DNA of 64,000 nucleotides, taken from NCBI GenBank assembly GCA_964485345.1, contig CAZAJB010000003.1, positions 1 to 64,000 on the forward strand. Direction: 5' to 3'. The translations under genes and the position numbers were made by a program. This document shows, piece by piece, positions 1-9,290 of the stretch. The stretch comes from UBA5420 sp964485345 (GTDB taxonomy: Bacteria; Bacillota; Limnochordia; Darwinibacteriales; Darwinibacteriaceae). The notes below the pieces were generated by a model. It searched no databases. It was not told where the DNA came from and was given only the letters and a program-made list of their open reading frames with translations. Every line of letters begins with the position of its first letter. Positions within the stretch are counted from its first letter, which is position 1.

Positions 1-293
1 ATCACCAATTTGGTGTAAGGTTGCCGATGACCCTTTTTCTTGCGATAATTCTTCTTTGCCTTGTACTTGAAGACAATAATCTTCTTCTGTTTTCCTTGTT
101 TAGCGGCTTTAGCTACAACTTTGGCCCCATCAACATAGGGTGTACCAACCTGGATCTTACCATCTTGGCTCACTAGAAGAACACGATCTAAAACAACATC
201 ATCGCCTTCATTGACATTGAGCTTCTCAACATAAATGGCATCACCTGTGGACACACGATATTGCTTACCACCAGTTTCGATAACGGCGTACAA
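1..293 (-). CDS. rplU: 50S ribosomal protein L21 (3' end beyond window)
   Basis: Encodes 97 codons of the large-subunit protein L21; the last few residues lie outside the window. The start is a TTG (291-293) giving MYAVIETGGKQYRV, the invariant L21 N-terminus, with a GGAGGT Shine-Dalgarno 7 bases upstream. The visible C-terminal part is rich in Lys/Arg (KAKKNYRKKKGHRQPYTKL), the 23S rRNA-binding tail of the family. It follows rng on the same strand, matching the Firmicute order rng-rplU-(ysxB)-rpmA-obg; the next genes to the left are therefore expected to be ysxB and rpmA (inference). Confidence 0.95.
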   Translation of the reverse strand, partial: MYAVIETGGKQYRVSTGDAIYVEKLNVNEGDDVVLDRVLLVSQDGKIQVGTPYVDGAKVVAKAAKQGKQKKIIVFKYKAKKNYRKKKGHRQPYTKLV

Positions 294-440
294 TACGTCC
301 ACCTCCTTCTCTAGACTCGCCATGCAGGTACACGCAAGACGTCACCACGTGGTTTACGACCTGTTTTGAGCGGCATCGAAAGCTTGTTTCATTCGAAACA
401 AGCAATCTACTCAATCATTCTAACATCATGCCCCGTTGGT
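294..440 (-). promoter_or_regulatory. probable L21 autoregulatory leader
   Basis: The 170 bases between rng and rplU hold no gene. On the transcribed strand there is a 9-bp perfect hairpin (382-390 with 395-403, 4-nt loop), followed by a conserved-looking stretch containing GTGGTGACGTCTTGCGTG and CCTGCATGG directly before the ribosome binding site. Firmicutes commonly carry a structured L21 leader here that is thought to sense free L21. Assignment rests on position plus visible structure; I could not run a covariance model. Confidence 0.5.
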
Positions 441-466
441 GTCAATCACTACTGTGGCTTTCTTTG

Positions 467-1879
467 CTACAGCTCTGCTGATTGCACCTTATAGTCCTGC
501 CGTCCAAGTGAGTGGTCGCCATGGACAGAAATGGTTTTACCCGTATGGTTCTCCAAAGCCCGCAAATTACTCCCTCCAGGCCCAATAACAAGACCGGCAA
601 CATGTGGGTGACAAGAAATCTCAATTGCCTCTACGTTTTCTAAGGCTAGGGAATGAGCTTCTCGAGCGATTTGAAAAGCGAGGGTCTCATCGGAAAGCAC
701 CCGTCCCCGTCCCCTGCAATGTGGGCAGTCAACTTCAAGAACATGGGAGAGGAGCCTCTCCGTTTTCTTACGGGTCAATTCTACTAAGCCCAAGCGAGTG
801 AAGCCAAGCAGGTTTGTCCGAGTCTTATCTGCCCTCAGGTTTGTAGCAAGCTGCTCTAGGACGGCCTCCTGGGCACTAGGTTCAGACATATCTATGAAGT
901 CAATGACCACAATGCCCCCGGTATTGCGCAAGCGAAGCTGGTGGGCAATTTCTGCCGCTGCTTCCAGATTCGTCTTAAGCACCGTGTCTTGCAGGTTCTT
1001 ACTTCCCACATACTTGCCCGTGTTAACATCGATGCTCAATAGGGCTTCGGTCTGGTTAAAGATCAGGTAGCCACCGCAGTCTAGCCAGACCCTGCTATTT
1101 GCTGCCCTTGCCAACTCCTTGTCCAGCCCCAGGTAGGTAAAGAGATTCACCTTACCTCGGTAGAGCTCAATCCCACTGCTCGCCCTCACCCCAAGGTCTG
1201 CGAGTTCCGTTTCTACTCGCTCCTTCATCTCGGGGCTATCTACGATGATCGTAGTATTTTCGGCTGCATAGACATCCCTCAAGATACGATGTACCAGATC
1301 GTAGTCTTGATACAAGAGTGGAGAAGATGTCTGGCTCGTGTGTTTTTGCTTAATGCGGGACCATTCGGCCACCAGCTCGTCTAGATCGCCCTGGAGATCC
1401 TCCCGCGTGCGTCCCTCCGCCACCGTACGTACAATCAGACCGGAGCCTTTGGGGCAAATATCCTCGGCAATCTCCCTAAGTCTAGCCCGCTCTTCCTCAT
1501 CGATGATCTGACGAGAAACACCCGCATTATTTTGAAAGGGCATCAACACCAAGTAGCGTCCTGGTAACGAGATCTTCGTTGTAACGCGCGGACCCTTAGT
1601 CCCCACCGCCTCTTTGGAAACCTGAACCATAATGGAATCACCAGTCTTAATGTCTACGGTGGCGTCAGCCAAGTACAAAAAGCCATTCTTGGCCATACCG
1701 ATATCGACAAAAGCGGCTCCCATTCCGGGCAACACATTTTCTACCCGACCTTTGTAGACATTGGTCCCGAGACGGTCCTTACAATCACGCTCCAGATAAT
1801 ACTCTACCAAGCGATCATCCTCTACAATGCCCACTTGTACCTGATTGAGTAAAACAGAAATTGCGATTTTTCTTTTCAT
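467..1879 (-). CDS. rng: ribonuclease G/E family endoribonuclease
   Basis: About 470 residues, the length of RNase G. It makes single-strand endonucleolytic cuts in RNA (16S 5' maturation, mRNA decay). An S1-like domain lies at about residues 35-115 (YKGRVENVLPGMGAAFVDIG). The metal-binding acidic motifs SIDVNTG (about 282-288) and DFIDM (about 327-331) and the zinc-link CPHC (about 385-388) are all present. The C-terminus carries a KH-like segment with IGPGG. An in-frame TTG lies 12 bases upstream and overlaps the previous stop, but the ATG at 1879 has GAGG at proper spacing, so I prefer it. It sits after the TIGR03960/TIGR03936 pair and before rplU, a conserved order. Confidence 0.93.
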   Translation of the reverse strand: MKRKIAISVLLNQVQVGIVEDDRLVEYYLERDCKDRLGTNVYKGRVENVLPGMGAAFVDIGMAKNGFLYLADATVDIKTGDSIMVQVSKEAVGTKGPRVTTKISLPGRYLVLMPFQNNAGVSRQIIDEEERARLREIAEDICPKGSGLIVRTVAEGRTREDLQGDLDELVAEWSRIKQKHTSQTSSPLLYQDYDLVHRILRDVYAAENTTIIVDSPEMKERVETELADLGVRASSGIELYRGKVNLFTYLGLDKELARAANSRVWLDCGGYLIFNQTEALLSIDVNTGKYVGSKNLQDTVLKTNLEAAAEIAHQLRLRNTGGIVVIDFIDMSEPSAQEAVLEQLATNLRADKTRTNLLGFTRLGLVELTRKKTERLLSHVLEVDCPHCRGRGRVLSDETLAFQIAREAHSLALENVEAIEISCHPHVAGLVIGPGGSNLRALENHTGKTISVHGDHSLGRQDYKVQSAEL

Positions 1880-1887
1880 GGCTAGCC

Positions 1888-2568
1888 TCAACTCCCTAAT
1901 GGAGGGAAGTAGCTGTTCCCAACTCTCTTAAATTGTCCTATTCTGGTAATCAAGGCATCCAGATGAGCAAAGCACAGTAACGCACCTAACTCGTCCATAC
2001 GCAAGTTGGCTTCATTGCCTAACCCGCACAAGCATTCAAACGTCGTGCCTGCAGCAGTCTGAACAATCTGGTCTACCGAAAACACAAAGGGACGAACATC
2101 AACCTCACGACTCCCTTTTCTAGTTTCTCGCCGTATCACAAAGCTATCCACATTTTGTAGATATTGCCAGCGTTTACCGATCATTTCTGCGTCGACACTG
2201 TTCCCCGGGAGAAATACTCTCCATAGGGCGGTGTTGATCTCACCCTGAAGCGCTTGTGTGCTAGTGGCCTGCTGCTCAGCGCGGAGCACTCGAAAACCCT
2301 GCGGTAAGTGATCATTATAATGCTCAACAAAGATTTTGGGATCAAGCTCCTCTACGAAAGTGAAATCACCGTATTCGGCCTCACTCAAGATACCCACCGG
2401 CAAGGCATAGCTATAACTCATCATGGGCCTGGGTGTAAATCCCTCGGAATAGGCCATGGGAAGATGCGCTCTCCGCACGGCTCTTTCTAGCGTGCGCACT
2501 AAATCAAGATGGGACAAGAACCGTACTTCGGGACCCTTACTAAACTGAAAACGAATGACATTACTCAA
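1888..2568 (-). CDS. TIGR03936-type radical-SAM-linked protein (DUF2344)
   Basis: 226 residues beginning MSNVIRFQFSKGPEVRFLSHLDLVRTLERA, the recognisable start of the DUF2344/TIGR03936 family. The biochemical role is not established. In Firmicutes it is encoded next to, or fused to, the TIGR03960 radical SAM protein, and here its start overlaps that gene's end by 8 bases, implying translational coupling. Its own stop is 9 bases before the preferred rng start. It contains no radical SAM cysteine motif, so it is the partner and not the enzyme. A role in RNA or ribosome modification is suggested only by the constant company of rng and rplU (inference). Confidence 0.85.
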   Translation of the reverse strand: MSNVIRFQFSKGPEVRFLSHLDLVRTLERAVRRAHLPMAYSEGFTPRPMMSYSYALPVGILSEAEYGDFTFVEELDPKIFVEHYNDHLPQGFRVLRAEQQATSTQALQGEINTALWRVFLPGNSVDAEMIGKRWQYLQNVDSFVIRRETRKGSREVDVRPFVFSVDQIVQTAAGTTFECLCGLGNEANLRMDELGALLCFAHLDALITRIGQFKRVGNSYFPPLGS

Positions 2569-4417
2569 CGTCCTTCTCCTTAACTAAGGCATTGGCGACT
2601 CCGAGCCCTGGGCAAACACCACAGCCAGAACAATCATCCCAGCGACAATCAGGGGTAGAAGTGCCTCTCTTGGCAAGCTCCCACTCCCTCCGCAAGAACT
2701 CGGCATCAATACCTGCACTCAAATGCTTCCAGGGAAGAGGCTCAAATATATCCCTCTGGCGCTCGGCATACCCGTGGGGATCAATACCGACATCACTAAA
2801 AGCTTGCTCCCATAAATCAAAACGGAGGCAATCCGTCCAGCTATCGAAGTGACATCCTAGGTCCGTGGCTTTTTCTATGACGTCAGCCAGGCGACGATCG
2901 CCTCGGGCCAAGACCGCTTCCAAGAAGCTCTCTTCCACCCTAGGATAGCTGAAGTGAATCCCCCGGTGAGTTAGGCGTTCTTTGAGAAATCTTTGTTTAT
3001 GACGTAGGGCCTCCATAGAATCCTGAGCCATCCATTGGAACGGGGTATGTGGTTTGGGAACGAACGATGCTACACTGATAGTGACTTCCGGACGCCTCTT
3101 GGCACTGCGAGACTCTTTGCCCCAGGCCAGCACCTTGTGGGCCAGATCCACGATACCTTCTAGATCCTCCTCGGTTTCGGTTGGCAAACCGATCATAAAA
3201 TAGAGCTTGATCCTGGACCACCCTGCAGCAAAGGCACCTTCCACTACCTCTTTCAAATCCTGATCCGAGACATTCTTGTTGATGACGTCGCGGAGCCTCT
3301 GGGTACCCGCTTCAGGCGCAAAGGTCAGTCCCGTTTTGCGAACTTTTTGAATTTCCTGGGCTAGTTCGATGCCAAAGGAGTCGAGCCGCAAGGAAGGTAA
3401 GGAAATAGAAACACCGCAGCTCTGATACTGCGCCATCAGATCGCGAACCAAGGGCCCGATTTGTCCGTAATCACCACTAGAAAGCGACGAAAGGGAGATC
3501 TCCTCATAACCCGTACTCTCCACCAAACGGGCAATTTGCTCCAGAAGGATCTGTGGGCTACGCTCCCTAAGTGGCCGATAAATCATTCCAGCCTGACAGA
3601 AGCGGCAACCTCTAGTACAACCTCGCATAATCTCAGCAATGACACGATCGTGAATCACTTCAACATAGGGAACAACGAACTCCTCTGGATATGGCAGGTT
3701 ATCAAAATCCCTAATCACCCGTTTTTCAATTTGGGTAGGGATTCCGAGGCATCGCGGTTCGATGGCTCTAAAGGTTCCGTCCTCGGAGTAGGTAGGTTGA
3801 TAAAAATGCGGAACATAAATCCCATCAACCAACACGAGCTTCTCTAGGAGTTCGTCCTTGCCCAAGCCTTGAGCTCTACCATGAATCACAAGATCAAGGA
3901 TTTCATGGATGACCTCCTCACCCTCACCGAGGACCACAAAATCAAAGAAATCGGCCAAAGGCTCCACATTGAAGGCCGATGGACCGCCTGCCATGACTAA
4001 GGGATCCGTTTCACTGCGTTGCGAGCTTCTGCGTGGAATACCTGAGAGGTCGAGCATCTTCAAGATATTGGTGTAACTCAGCTCATGTTGTAGAGTGAAC
4101 CCCACCAAGTCGAAGGACGTCAAAGCCTGACCCGATTCCAGAGCGGTTAGGGGGATTTGCTGTTCTTCCATGAGCGCCTGCATATCAATCCAGGGAGCAT
4201 ACACACGCTCCGCTAGGGCGTCTTTCCTACCATTAATCAGTGCATAAAGTATCTTGAAGCCGAGATGCGCCATGCCTATATCATAAATGTCTGGGAAAGC
4301 CAAAGCTACCTTGACGGCCACATCAGACCAATCTTTGTGCTGCGCATGCAGTTCATGATTTGTGTAACGAGCTGGTTTGGAAACCAGCGGAAGAAGCGGC
4401 AAGAGACGCTTGTCCAT
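2561..4417 (-). CDS. TIGR03960-family B12-binding-like radical SAM protein
   Basis: 618 residues. The radical SAM CxxxCxxC motif is GCTRGCRFCQ at about residues 264-273, after an N-terminal cobalamin-binding-like Rossmann region (about 20-170, including AGGPSAFNVEPLADFFDFVVLGEGE). The C-terminus has a second Cys cluster, CRWDDCSGCGVC, that may carry another cluster or zinc. This matches the YgiQ-like TIGR03960 family, substrate unknown. It is the first gene of the three-gene set TIGR03960-TIGR03936-rng, with overlapping reading frames. Twenty-five bases separate it from the upstream M50 protease gene, so it probably belongs to the same transcript as minCDE. Confidence 0.88.
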   Translation of the reverse strand: MDKRLLPLLPLVSKPARYTNHELHAQHKDWSDVAVKVALAFPDIYDIGMAHLGFKILYALINGRKDALAERVYAPWIDMQALMEEQQIPLTALESGQALTSFDLVGFTLQHELSYTNILKMLDLSGIPRRSSQRSETDPLVMAGGPSAFNVEPLADFFDFVVLGEGEEVIHEILDLVIHGRAQGLGKDELLEKLVLVDGIYVPHFYQPTYSEDGTFRAIEPRCLGIPTQIEKRVIRDFDNLPYPEEFVVPYVEVIHDRVIAEIMRGCTRGCRFCQAGMIYRPLRERSPQILLEQIARLVESTGYEEISLSSLSSGDYGQIGPLVRDLMAQYQSCGVSISLPSLRLDSFGIELAQEIQKVRKTGLTFAPEAGTQRLRDVINKNVSDQDLKEVVEGAFAAGWSRIKLYFMIGLPTETEEDLEGIVDLAHKVLAWGKESRSAKRRPEVTISVASFVPKPHTPFQWMAQDSMEALRHKQRFLKERLTHRGIHFSYPRVEESFLEAVLARGDRRLADVIEKATDLGCHFDSWTDCLRFDLWEQAFSDVGIDPHGYAERQRDIFEPLPWKHLSAGIDAEFLRREWELAKRGTSTPDCRWDDCSGCGVCPGLGVANALVKEKDVE

Positions 4418-4442
4418 GAGCCCAATCCCTTCATCTTAGAGA

Positions 4443-5336
4443 CTAAATTCTGTGTACCTCTACTGCCCCAACTTTATGCGATAATCCATGCTCAAAGAGG
4501 GCGCCGATTAATTCAATTTCGCCAATAAAACCAAGAATCTCGCCTTCAACGTCTAGGATCCAAATCAGATGATAGCAGGGTGGTTGAAAGTGCTGGAGTA
4601 TCTCACCTAATGAAGTCTCCACTGTGGCTACAATTTCCCTCGCCACCAGAACCCTTTTCAAGCGTAGTTCCTGTTTTTTGTTGGTCAAGTAGCGCATAAA
4701 AACATAACTGGCGCTTTTCTGTTCTTGCCTGGCAGCCAAAAACAGCATGGCGCCTGCAAAAACATACATGAGACCCTGAAATTTCTCTAGCAGTACTAGA
4801 TAAATCCCCCAGCCCGCCAAGGTAACGCTGAGCACCTGCCCGAGTAGTGCCGCAATTCTCGTTGCATCCTTGAATCCCCGTTTTTTTCCCAAGAGACCCC
4901 GTAAAGCGCGTCCTCCATCCAGGGGCAACGCCGGTACGAGGTTGAATACGGCCATCCCAAGATTAGCCTGAACGAAATAATCAAGCCAAGCCGGATCAAC
5001 ATGGACATACGGCACTAGAGCATAGGCGAGAAAAATCAGCAGACCATTACTTAAAGGACCGGCAATAGCCACTAGCCATTCGATCTCTGGGTTCAACGGT
5101 AATAGGGCATCAATGCGGGCAACACCGCCACAGGGCAGGAGCTCTATGTCAGTGATGTGCAAACGGTACGCCTTGGCAATCAAAATGTGGAAACTCTCGT
5201 GCCAGAGTACAATGGCAAAGAGTAAGAGGGCTTCCCCGAGCTTACCATAGAAAAAAGCTACCGCAAGGAGCAGAATGAAAAAGGGATTCACTTTAAGGGG
5301 AATCCCAAAATAGCTGCCTATCCGCATGGTCACCAT
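4443..5336 (-). CDS. spoIVFB: SpoIVFB-type M50 intramembrane metalloprotease
   Basis: 297 residues with several membrane spans. Zinc-site HESFH is at residues 46-50 in the second helix, and the second metal motif ALPLDGGRALRG is near residue 140, as in site-2 proteases. In Bacillus the SpoIVFB enzyme cleaves pro-sigma-K in the mother-cell membrane around the forespore. Family and position (after minCDE, before the radical SAM pair) match spoIVFB. The tail after about residue 200 is soluble and could be a degenerate CBS-like domain (VETSLGEILQHF). The ATG at 5336 overlaps the preceding small gene by 7 bases; ATG at 5327 is an alternative. Confidence 0.85.
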   Translation of the reverse strand: MVTMRIGSYFGIPLKVNPFFILLLAVAFFYGKLGEALLLFAIVLWHESFHILIAKAYRLHITDIELLPCGGVARIDALLPLNPEIEWLVAIAGPLSNGLLIFLAYALVPYVHVDPAWLDYFVQANLGMAVFNLVPALPLDGGRALRGLLGKKRGFKDATRIAALLGQVLSVTLAGWGIYLVLLEKFQGLMYVFAGAMLFLAARQEQKSASYVFMRYLTNKKQELRLKRVLVAREIVATVETSLGEILQHFQPPCYHLIWILDVEGEILGFIGEIELIGALFEHGLSHKVGAVEVHRI

Positions 5337-5569
5337 CCAGCGGTGACTTCAGACCACCCTTCGAAGAGAGACCCCAAGTTCCAACTGTCCCACTTCGTAG
5401 CGAATCCGATTTTTTGTAGAATCGGTTGCACAGAAAAATCCGTAGTAACAACAAACGCAACGTATTCTGTTATTGGTTCGGCAAACTCTACATTCGTGTA
5501 TGCCAAAATTACGATAGCCACGAAGACGCAAAGCACCAAAACGGAGTTTCTGGTAAAACCTTGTGCCAC
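5330..5569 (-). CDS. 79-residue single-span membrane protein in the spoIVFA position
   Basis: GTG start at 5569 preceded by GGAGGT at good spacing; a competing longer GTG start at 5579 has no usable ribosome binding site. One hydrophobic helix (about residues 9-24, SVLVLCVFVAIVILAY) is followed by about 55 extracytoplasmic residues containing ITEYVAFVVTTDFSVQPILQKIGF. It overlaps the spoIVFB start by 7 bases. In other Firmicutes this slot holds spoIVFA, a membrane protein with a LytM/M23-like domain of roughly 250 residues; no such domain is present here. I infer a reduced SpoIVFA, but sequence alone does not prove homology. Confidence 0.6.
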   Translation of the reverse strand: MAQGFTRNSVLVLCVFVAIVILAYTNVEFAEPITEYVAFVVTTDFSVQPILQKIGFATKWDSWNLGSLFEGWSEVTAGW

Positions 5570-5651
5570 GATTACGCACCTCCTTCGCCTACTGCTACTG
5601 GTACCACAACCACTGCTACTACAGTATATTAGCGAAGGGGTGAAATCATGA

Positions 5652-5915
5652 TTACATCTTGCGTTTCACGTTTTTCACAGGAATATTGGCGATGAGAGCT
5701 ACGGAGTCATCACCTTCGTCAAAACTGACTTCTAAACCCTCTTCATCAATTTCTAGATACTTAGAAATCACTTGAATCAGCTCTTCCTCCAGTGCCGCCA
5801 CAAGGCCTGGAGAGAGGCTGGCTCGGTCATGAACCAAGACGAGACGAAGGCGTTCTTTCGCCTTATTCTTGCTACCTTCGGAACCGCCGAATAGCTTTGT
5901 AATAAACTCGAACAT
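5652..5915 (-). CDS. minE: cell division topological specificity factor MinE
   Basis: 87 residues starting MFEFITKLFGGSEGSKNKAKERLRLVLVHDR, the MinE signature: membrane-targeting N-terminal helix then the MinD-contact beta strand. MinE stimulates MinD ATPase and drives MinCD oscillation. AGGAGGG lies 7 bases before the ATG at 5915; an upstream in-frame extension of 9 codons lacks a site. It follows minD with 13 bases between. MinE is found in only some Firmicutes; Bacillus uses DivIVA/MinJ instead. Confidence 0.93.
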   Translation of the reverse strand: MFEFITKLFGGSEGSKNKAKERLRLVLVHDRASLSPGLVAALEEELIQVISKYLEIDEEGLEVSFDEGDDSVALIANIPVKNVKRKM

Positions 5916-5928
5916 GCCTATCCCTCCT

Positions 5929-6729
5929 TTATTGGGCTTCACCGCTAAGGATTCGCTTGAACCAGTGCATGACTTTCCGCTCGTGGAGATCCATAAAGGG
6001 GACCTCTTCGCCTAGTATCCGCCGCACTATATTACGATATGCTTGACCAGGACGTGACTTCTTATCTGTAACAACAGTCTCGCCGCGGTTGGTGGACACA
6101 ATGATATCTTGATCATCTGGTATCACGCCTAGGATGGAGATAGCTAGGATATCGTCAATATCATTGATATCCATCATGTCTCCTTTACGCACCATCTCCG
6201 GACGCACACGATTGATGATCAACTGCGGATCATAGAGTTCTGCAGCTTCTAGGAGGCCTATGATGCGGTCTGCATCACGTACAGCGGATATCTCAGGTGT
6301 AGTCACCACAATGGCTTGATCCGCCCCAGCTATCGCGTTCTTGAACCCGTGCTCTATACCTGCAGGACTGTCCAAGACAACGAAATCGTATTCCTCCTTC
6401 AGTTGTGCCATGAGCTCGATCATCTGTTCAGGATGAACGGCATCCTTTTCTCGGGTCTGGGCCGCAGGCAAGAGTACGAGGCTCTCACCAAACTGCTTGT
6501 CCTTGATCAACGCCTGGCGAAGCCGGCAATTGCCCTCCACAACATCGAGCAGATCATAGACGATGCGGTTTTCTAGACCTAGAACAACATCAAGATTCCT
6601 CAAACCAATATCCGTATCCACTAAACAGACCTTTTTTCCCGCGGCTGCCAAGCCGGTCCCTAAGTTGGCAGTGGTAGTGGTCTTACCTACCCCGCCTTTT
6701 CCACTCGTGATTACAATGACTTTTCCCAA
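5929..6729 (-). CDS. minD: septum site-determining ATPase MinD
   Basis: About 266 residues, a deviant-Walker ATPase of the ParA/MinD family. The P-loop KGGVGKTTTTANLG is at residues 10-23, with switch motifs VCLVDTDIGLRNLD and FVVLDSPAGIE following. The C-terminal amphipathic helix (HERKVMHWFKRILSG) fits the membrane-targeting sequence. I place the start at TTG 6729, which gives MGKVIVITSGKGG as in known MinD proteins and sits 8 bases after GGAGG; the six-codon upstream extension overlaps that site. Its neighbours are minC upstream and minE downstream. Confidence 0.95.
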   Translation of the reverse strand: MGKVIVITSGKGGVGKTTTTANLGTGLAAAGKKVCLVDTDIGLRNLDVVLGLENRIVYDLLDVVEGNCRLRQALIKDKQFGESLVLLPAAQTREKDAVHPEQMIELMAQLKEEYDFVVLDSPAGIEHGFKNAIAGADQAIVVTTPEISAVRDADRIIGLLEAAELYDPQLIINRVRPEMVRKGDMMDINDIDDILAISILGVIPDDQDIIVSTNRGETVVTDKKSRPGQAYRNIVRRILGEEVPFMDLHERKVMHWFKRILSGEAQ

Positions 6730-6750
6730 AACGAGTTCCTCCCTCAACCA

Positions 6751-7386
6751 TTAGTGGTTGTACACTGAAAGCTGAATACTGTTTTCCACAACCCTGGCAA
6801 TTTCTGGACCTGTGGGTTGGGGAAGTTTTTCATCGGGCGCACGGGAAATCACATGGGCTACACGCAATTGCGTTGGCTCCAGACGAAAAGCAAAGACGGT
6901 AGCATCAACCTTGCCTTCGGCTCCAGCGTGGGCAACGCCCCGTAGACTTCCCAGAACTAGGATGTCGCCTGTACAAACGATTTCAGCCCCGGGATTCACA
7001 TCTCCCATCACCACAACATTGCCATCATAGTGCAGACGTTGCCCAGACCGTATTGTCCGTCGAACCAATAAGGTATTATCTTCCTTAACCTCTCGGGTAT
7101 CTTCGGTGGCGGGTTCGGTGAGCGGGCGGTGTATAGACACAGTCACAGGTTCGCGATTCAAACGCATGCCGTAATCGACAATCAGCCCTTCTATATCGTC
7201 GATTTGCCCGTCAGTAAGTGTTCCTTGTTGGAGAAATAGCTTTGCTGAGCTCCCCCTAAAGAAACTCTGGGAAGCCAATAGTTGCCTTTCTAGCGACTTG
7301 AGCACTTCCCCAAACTGAACTGCATCTGCAATGGTAATCACTAATCCCTCACGGGTACCTTTAATCGTACACAATTCGCTATTCAT
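6751..7386 (-). CDS. minC: septum site-determining protein MinC
   Basis: 211 residues. The N-terminal FtsZ-inhibiting domain covers about residues 1-95. The C-terminal beta-helix (about 105-205) contains the MinC hallmark of regularly spaced glycine turns: HYDGNVVVMGDVNPGAEIV, then GDILVLGSLRGVAHAGAEG and the MinD-interacting RLEPTQLRVA. It blocks Z-ring assembly away from midcell when recruited by MinD. It follows mrdA after about 70 bases and is directly upstream of minD. Confidence 0.95.
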   Translation of the reverse strand: MNSELCTIKGTREGLVITIADAVQFGEVLKSLERQLLASQSFFRGSSAKLFLQQGTLTDGQIDDIEGLIVDYGMRLNREPVTVSIHRPLTEPATEDTREVKEDNTLLVRRTIRSGQRLHYDGNVVVMGDVNPGAEIVCTGDILVLGSLRGVAHAGAEGKVDATVFAFRLEPTQLRVAHVISRAPDEKLPQPTGPEIARVVENSIQLSVYNH

Positions 7387-7454
7387 GCGTACACAACTCC
7401 TTACCTAACACCATCCTATATTTCTGCAAATCACCAAAGACTCCTGCCCCATCT

Positions 7455-9290
7455 TTAGTCCAAAGGCACATCGAGGCCAAAATATGCATCGAGTACTTTT
7501 CGAGCAATGGGTGCCGCTGCCGAGGATCCGCCGCCACCCTGTTCCACGACAACTGCCACTAAGACCTCTGGATTTTCTGCCGGAGCGTAACCAACATAAA
7601 GCCCATTGGAGATCTTCCCTGGAACCTCCCATGTTCCTGTCTTCCCAGCCATAGAATAAGGGAAACCTGCCATCGCTCCCCGGGCTGTACCACGGGTATG
7701 GATGATAGGTGCCATCATCACTTCACTCAGGGCATCCCAGGTCGACTGTTTGGCGTCAACAATACGCCATATCTCTGGTTCCGCACGAAAAACCACGGTA
7801 CCATCGGGTGCCTCAATTTTCTTCACGATCTGTGGCCGATAAATTGTACCCTGATTGGCAATGGCAGCATAGGCTTGAGTCAGTTGCAGCAGCGTCATCT
7901 GATGAAAACCCTGCCCAATCGAAATCTGTTCGGTATCAGAGGGATACCAGTTCTGTTCCGATATGTCACGACTACTAAAGGCCTCTCTCTTCCATTCTCG
8001 ACTCGGTACCACACCGCTAGCCTCTCCCGGGAATAAATCCAGACCGGTTGGTGCGCCAAAACCCAGAGCCTGCATCCACTTCGACAGCCGATCAATACCC
8101 ACCTTGGCTCCGTTGTCGGCAAAGTAATGATTACTAGACATGCCTAGAGCGCCATGCATGTCAATCATCCCAAAGGGCGCTAAACCACTGTTAATGGCCC
8201 AATCCCTTACACCATATTGACTGGTGCCTGTGGCGTTAAACCGTTCGTCGGCACGCATGACCCCTTCGTCTAAGATGGCGAGAGCCGTAATCGGCTTAAA
8301 GGTAGAACCGGGACCAAAGAGCGCTTGCGTAACCCGATTGAAGAATGGACGCTTTGGGTCTTTACTTAAGGCAGTATAGTAGGAGTTCCGTTGTGCATGA
8401 TCAATGAGGTTTTGTGGTTCATAACCAGGTATGCTGGCCATCACAAGAATTTCGCCTGTTTGCGGCTTCAGCACCAGCACACCTCCGGTCTGGGTACCGG
8501 GGTTGTCTTTCAGGGTGAGAATATGTTCAGAGAAAGCGGCCTCCGCCACTTCCTGCAAATGCGTATCAAGGGTGAGAGCAATATTGTGCCCCGGGACAGG
8601 TTCGAGCACATTCACTGTTCGAATGGGTCGGTTCAGTGCATTCACTTCCACCGTCAGTTGACCGATTTCGCCCCTTAGCAGCTCCTCATAAGTCTGTTCA
8701 ATACCGCTTTTTCCTACTAAATCACTTCCGCGGTAGGTTAGTCCGTAGCGCTGCAATTCTGAGGCGCTGATGATGCCCATGTAGCCCACCAAATGCGAAG
8801 CCAAGTCACGATACAGGTATTCCCGCACTGGCTCCTCCTCAATAAAGATACCCGGAAGATTAATGCGATTCTCCTCGATAGCGATGACAATCTCAGGCTC
8901 AACATCCTGTGTAACACGGACCGATTCGTAGGGAAACCCACGGCCTTTTTCTAATGCCTCTTCCAACTCTGCTAAGCTCATGCCTAGAAGATCACCGAGG
9001 AGCCGTAGACTGGTATCGTCTTCCTGCACCAAACCTCCGGGCACAACGGACACAGTAAACGCAGGCTTACTCCGCACCAAGACCTCTCCATTGCGATCGG
9101 CGATCTCACCGCGGGGAGGCAGCAAACGCAATTGACGCATGCGGTTACCGTCAGCGAGCCGTGCATAATGCTCGCCTTTCGCTAGCTGCAGATACCACAA
9201 TCTGCCCACGAGAATCACAATGCAGAGCAAGACAATGGTAAAGAGAACGGAAAGACGTTTCTCCATGCCCTTCTCTTCCATCGACTTCAC
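7455..9290 (-). CDS. mrdA: penicillin-binding protein 2 (elongasome transpeptidase)
   Basis: 611 residues. An N-terminal membrane anchor (about 12-30) is followed by a PBP dimerisation domain (about 45-210) and a transpeptidase domain. The catalytic triad motifs are visible: STFK with Ser at about residue 329, SSN (SSNHYF) about 55 residues later, and KTGT near residue 560. PBP2 crosslinks peptidoglycan during side-wall growth with RodA and MreBCD. The GTG start overlaps the mreD stop by 4 bases, so the two are translationally coupled. It is the last gene of mreBCD-mrdA before minC. Confidence 0.95.
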   Translation of the reverse strand: MKSMEEKGMEKRLSVLFTIVLLCIVILVGRLWYLQLAKGEHYARLADGNRMRQLRLLPPRGEIADRNGEVLVRSKPAFTVSVVPGGLVQEDDTSLRLLGDLLGMSLAELEEALEKGRGFPYESVRVTQDVEPEIVIAIEENRINLPGIFIEEEPVREYLYRDLASHLVGYMGIISASELQRYGLTYRGSDLVGKSGIEQTYEELLRGEIGQLTVEVNALNRPIRTVNVLEPVPGHNIALTLDTHLQEVAEAAFSEHILTLKDNPGTQTGGVLVLKPQTGEILVMASIPGYEPQNLIDHAQRNSYYTALSKDPKRPFFNRVTQALFGPGSTFKPITALAILDEGVMRADERFNATGTSQYGVRDWAINSGLAPFGMIDMHGALGMSSNHYFADNGAKVGIDRLSKWMQALGFGAPTGLDLFPGEASGVVPSREWKREAFSSRDISEQNWYPSDTEQISIGQGFHQMTLLQLTQAYAAIANQGTIYRPQIVKKIEAPDGTVVFRAEPEIWRIVDAKQSTWDALSEVMMAPIIHTRGTARGAMAGFPYSMAGKTGTWEVPGKISNGLYVGYAPAENPEVLVAVVVEQGGGGSSAAAPIARKVLDAYFGLDVPLD

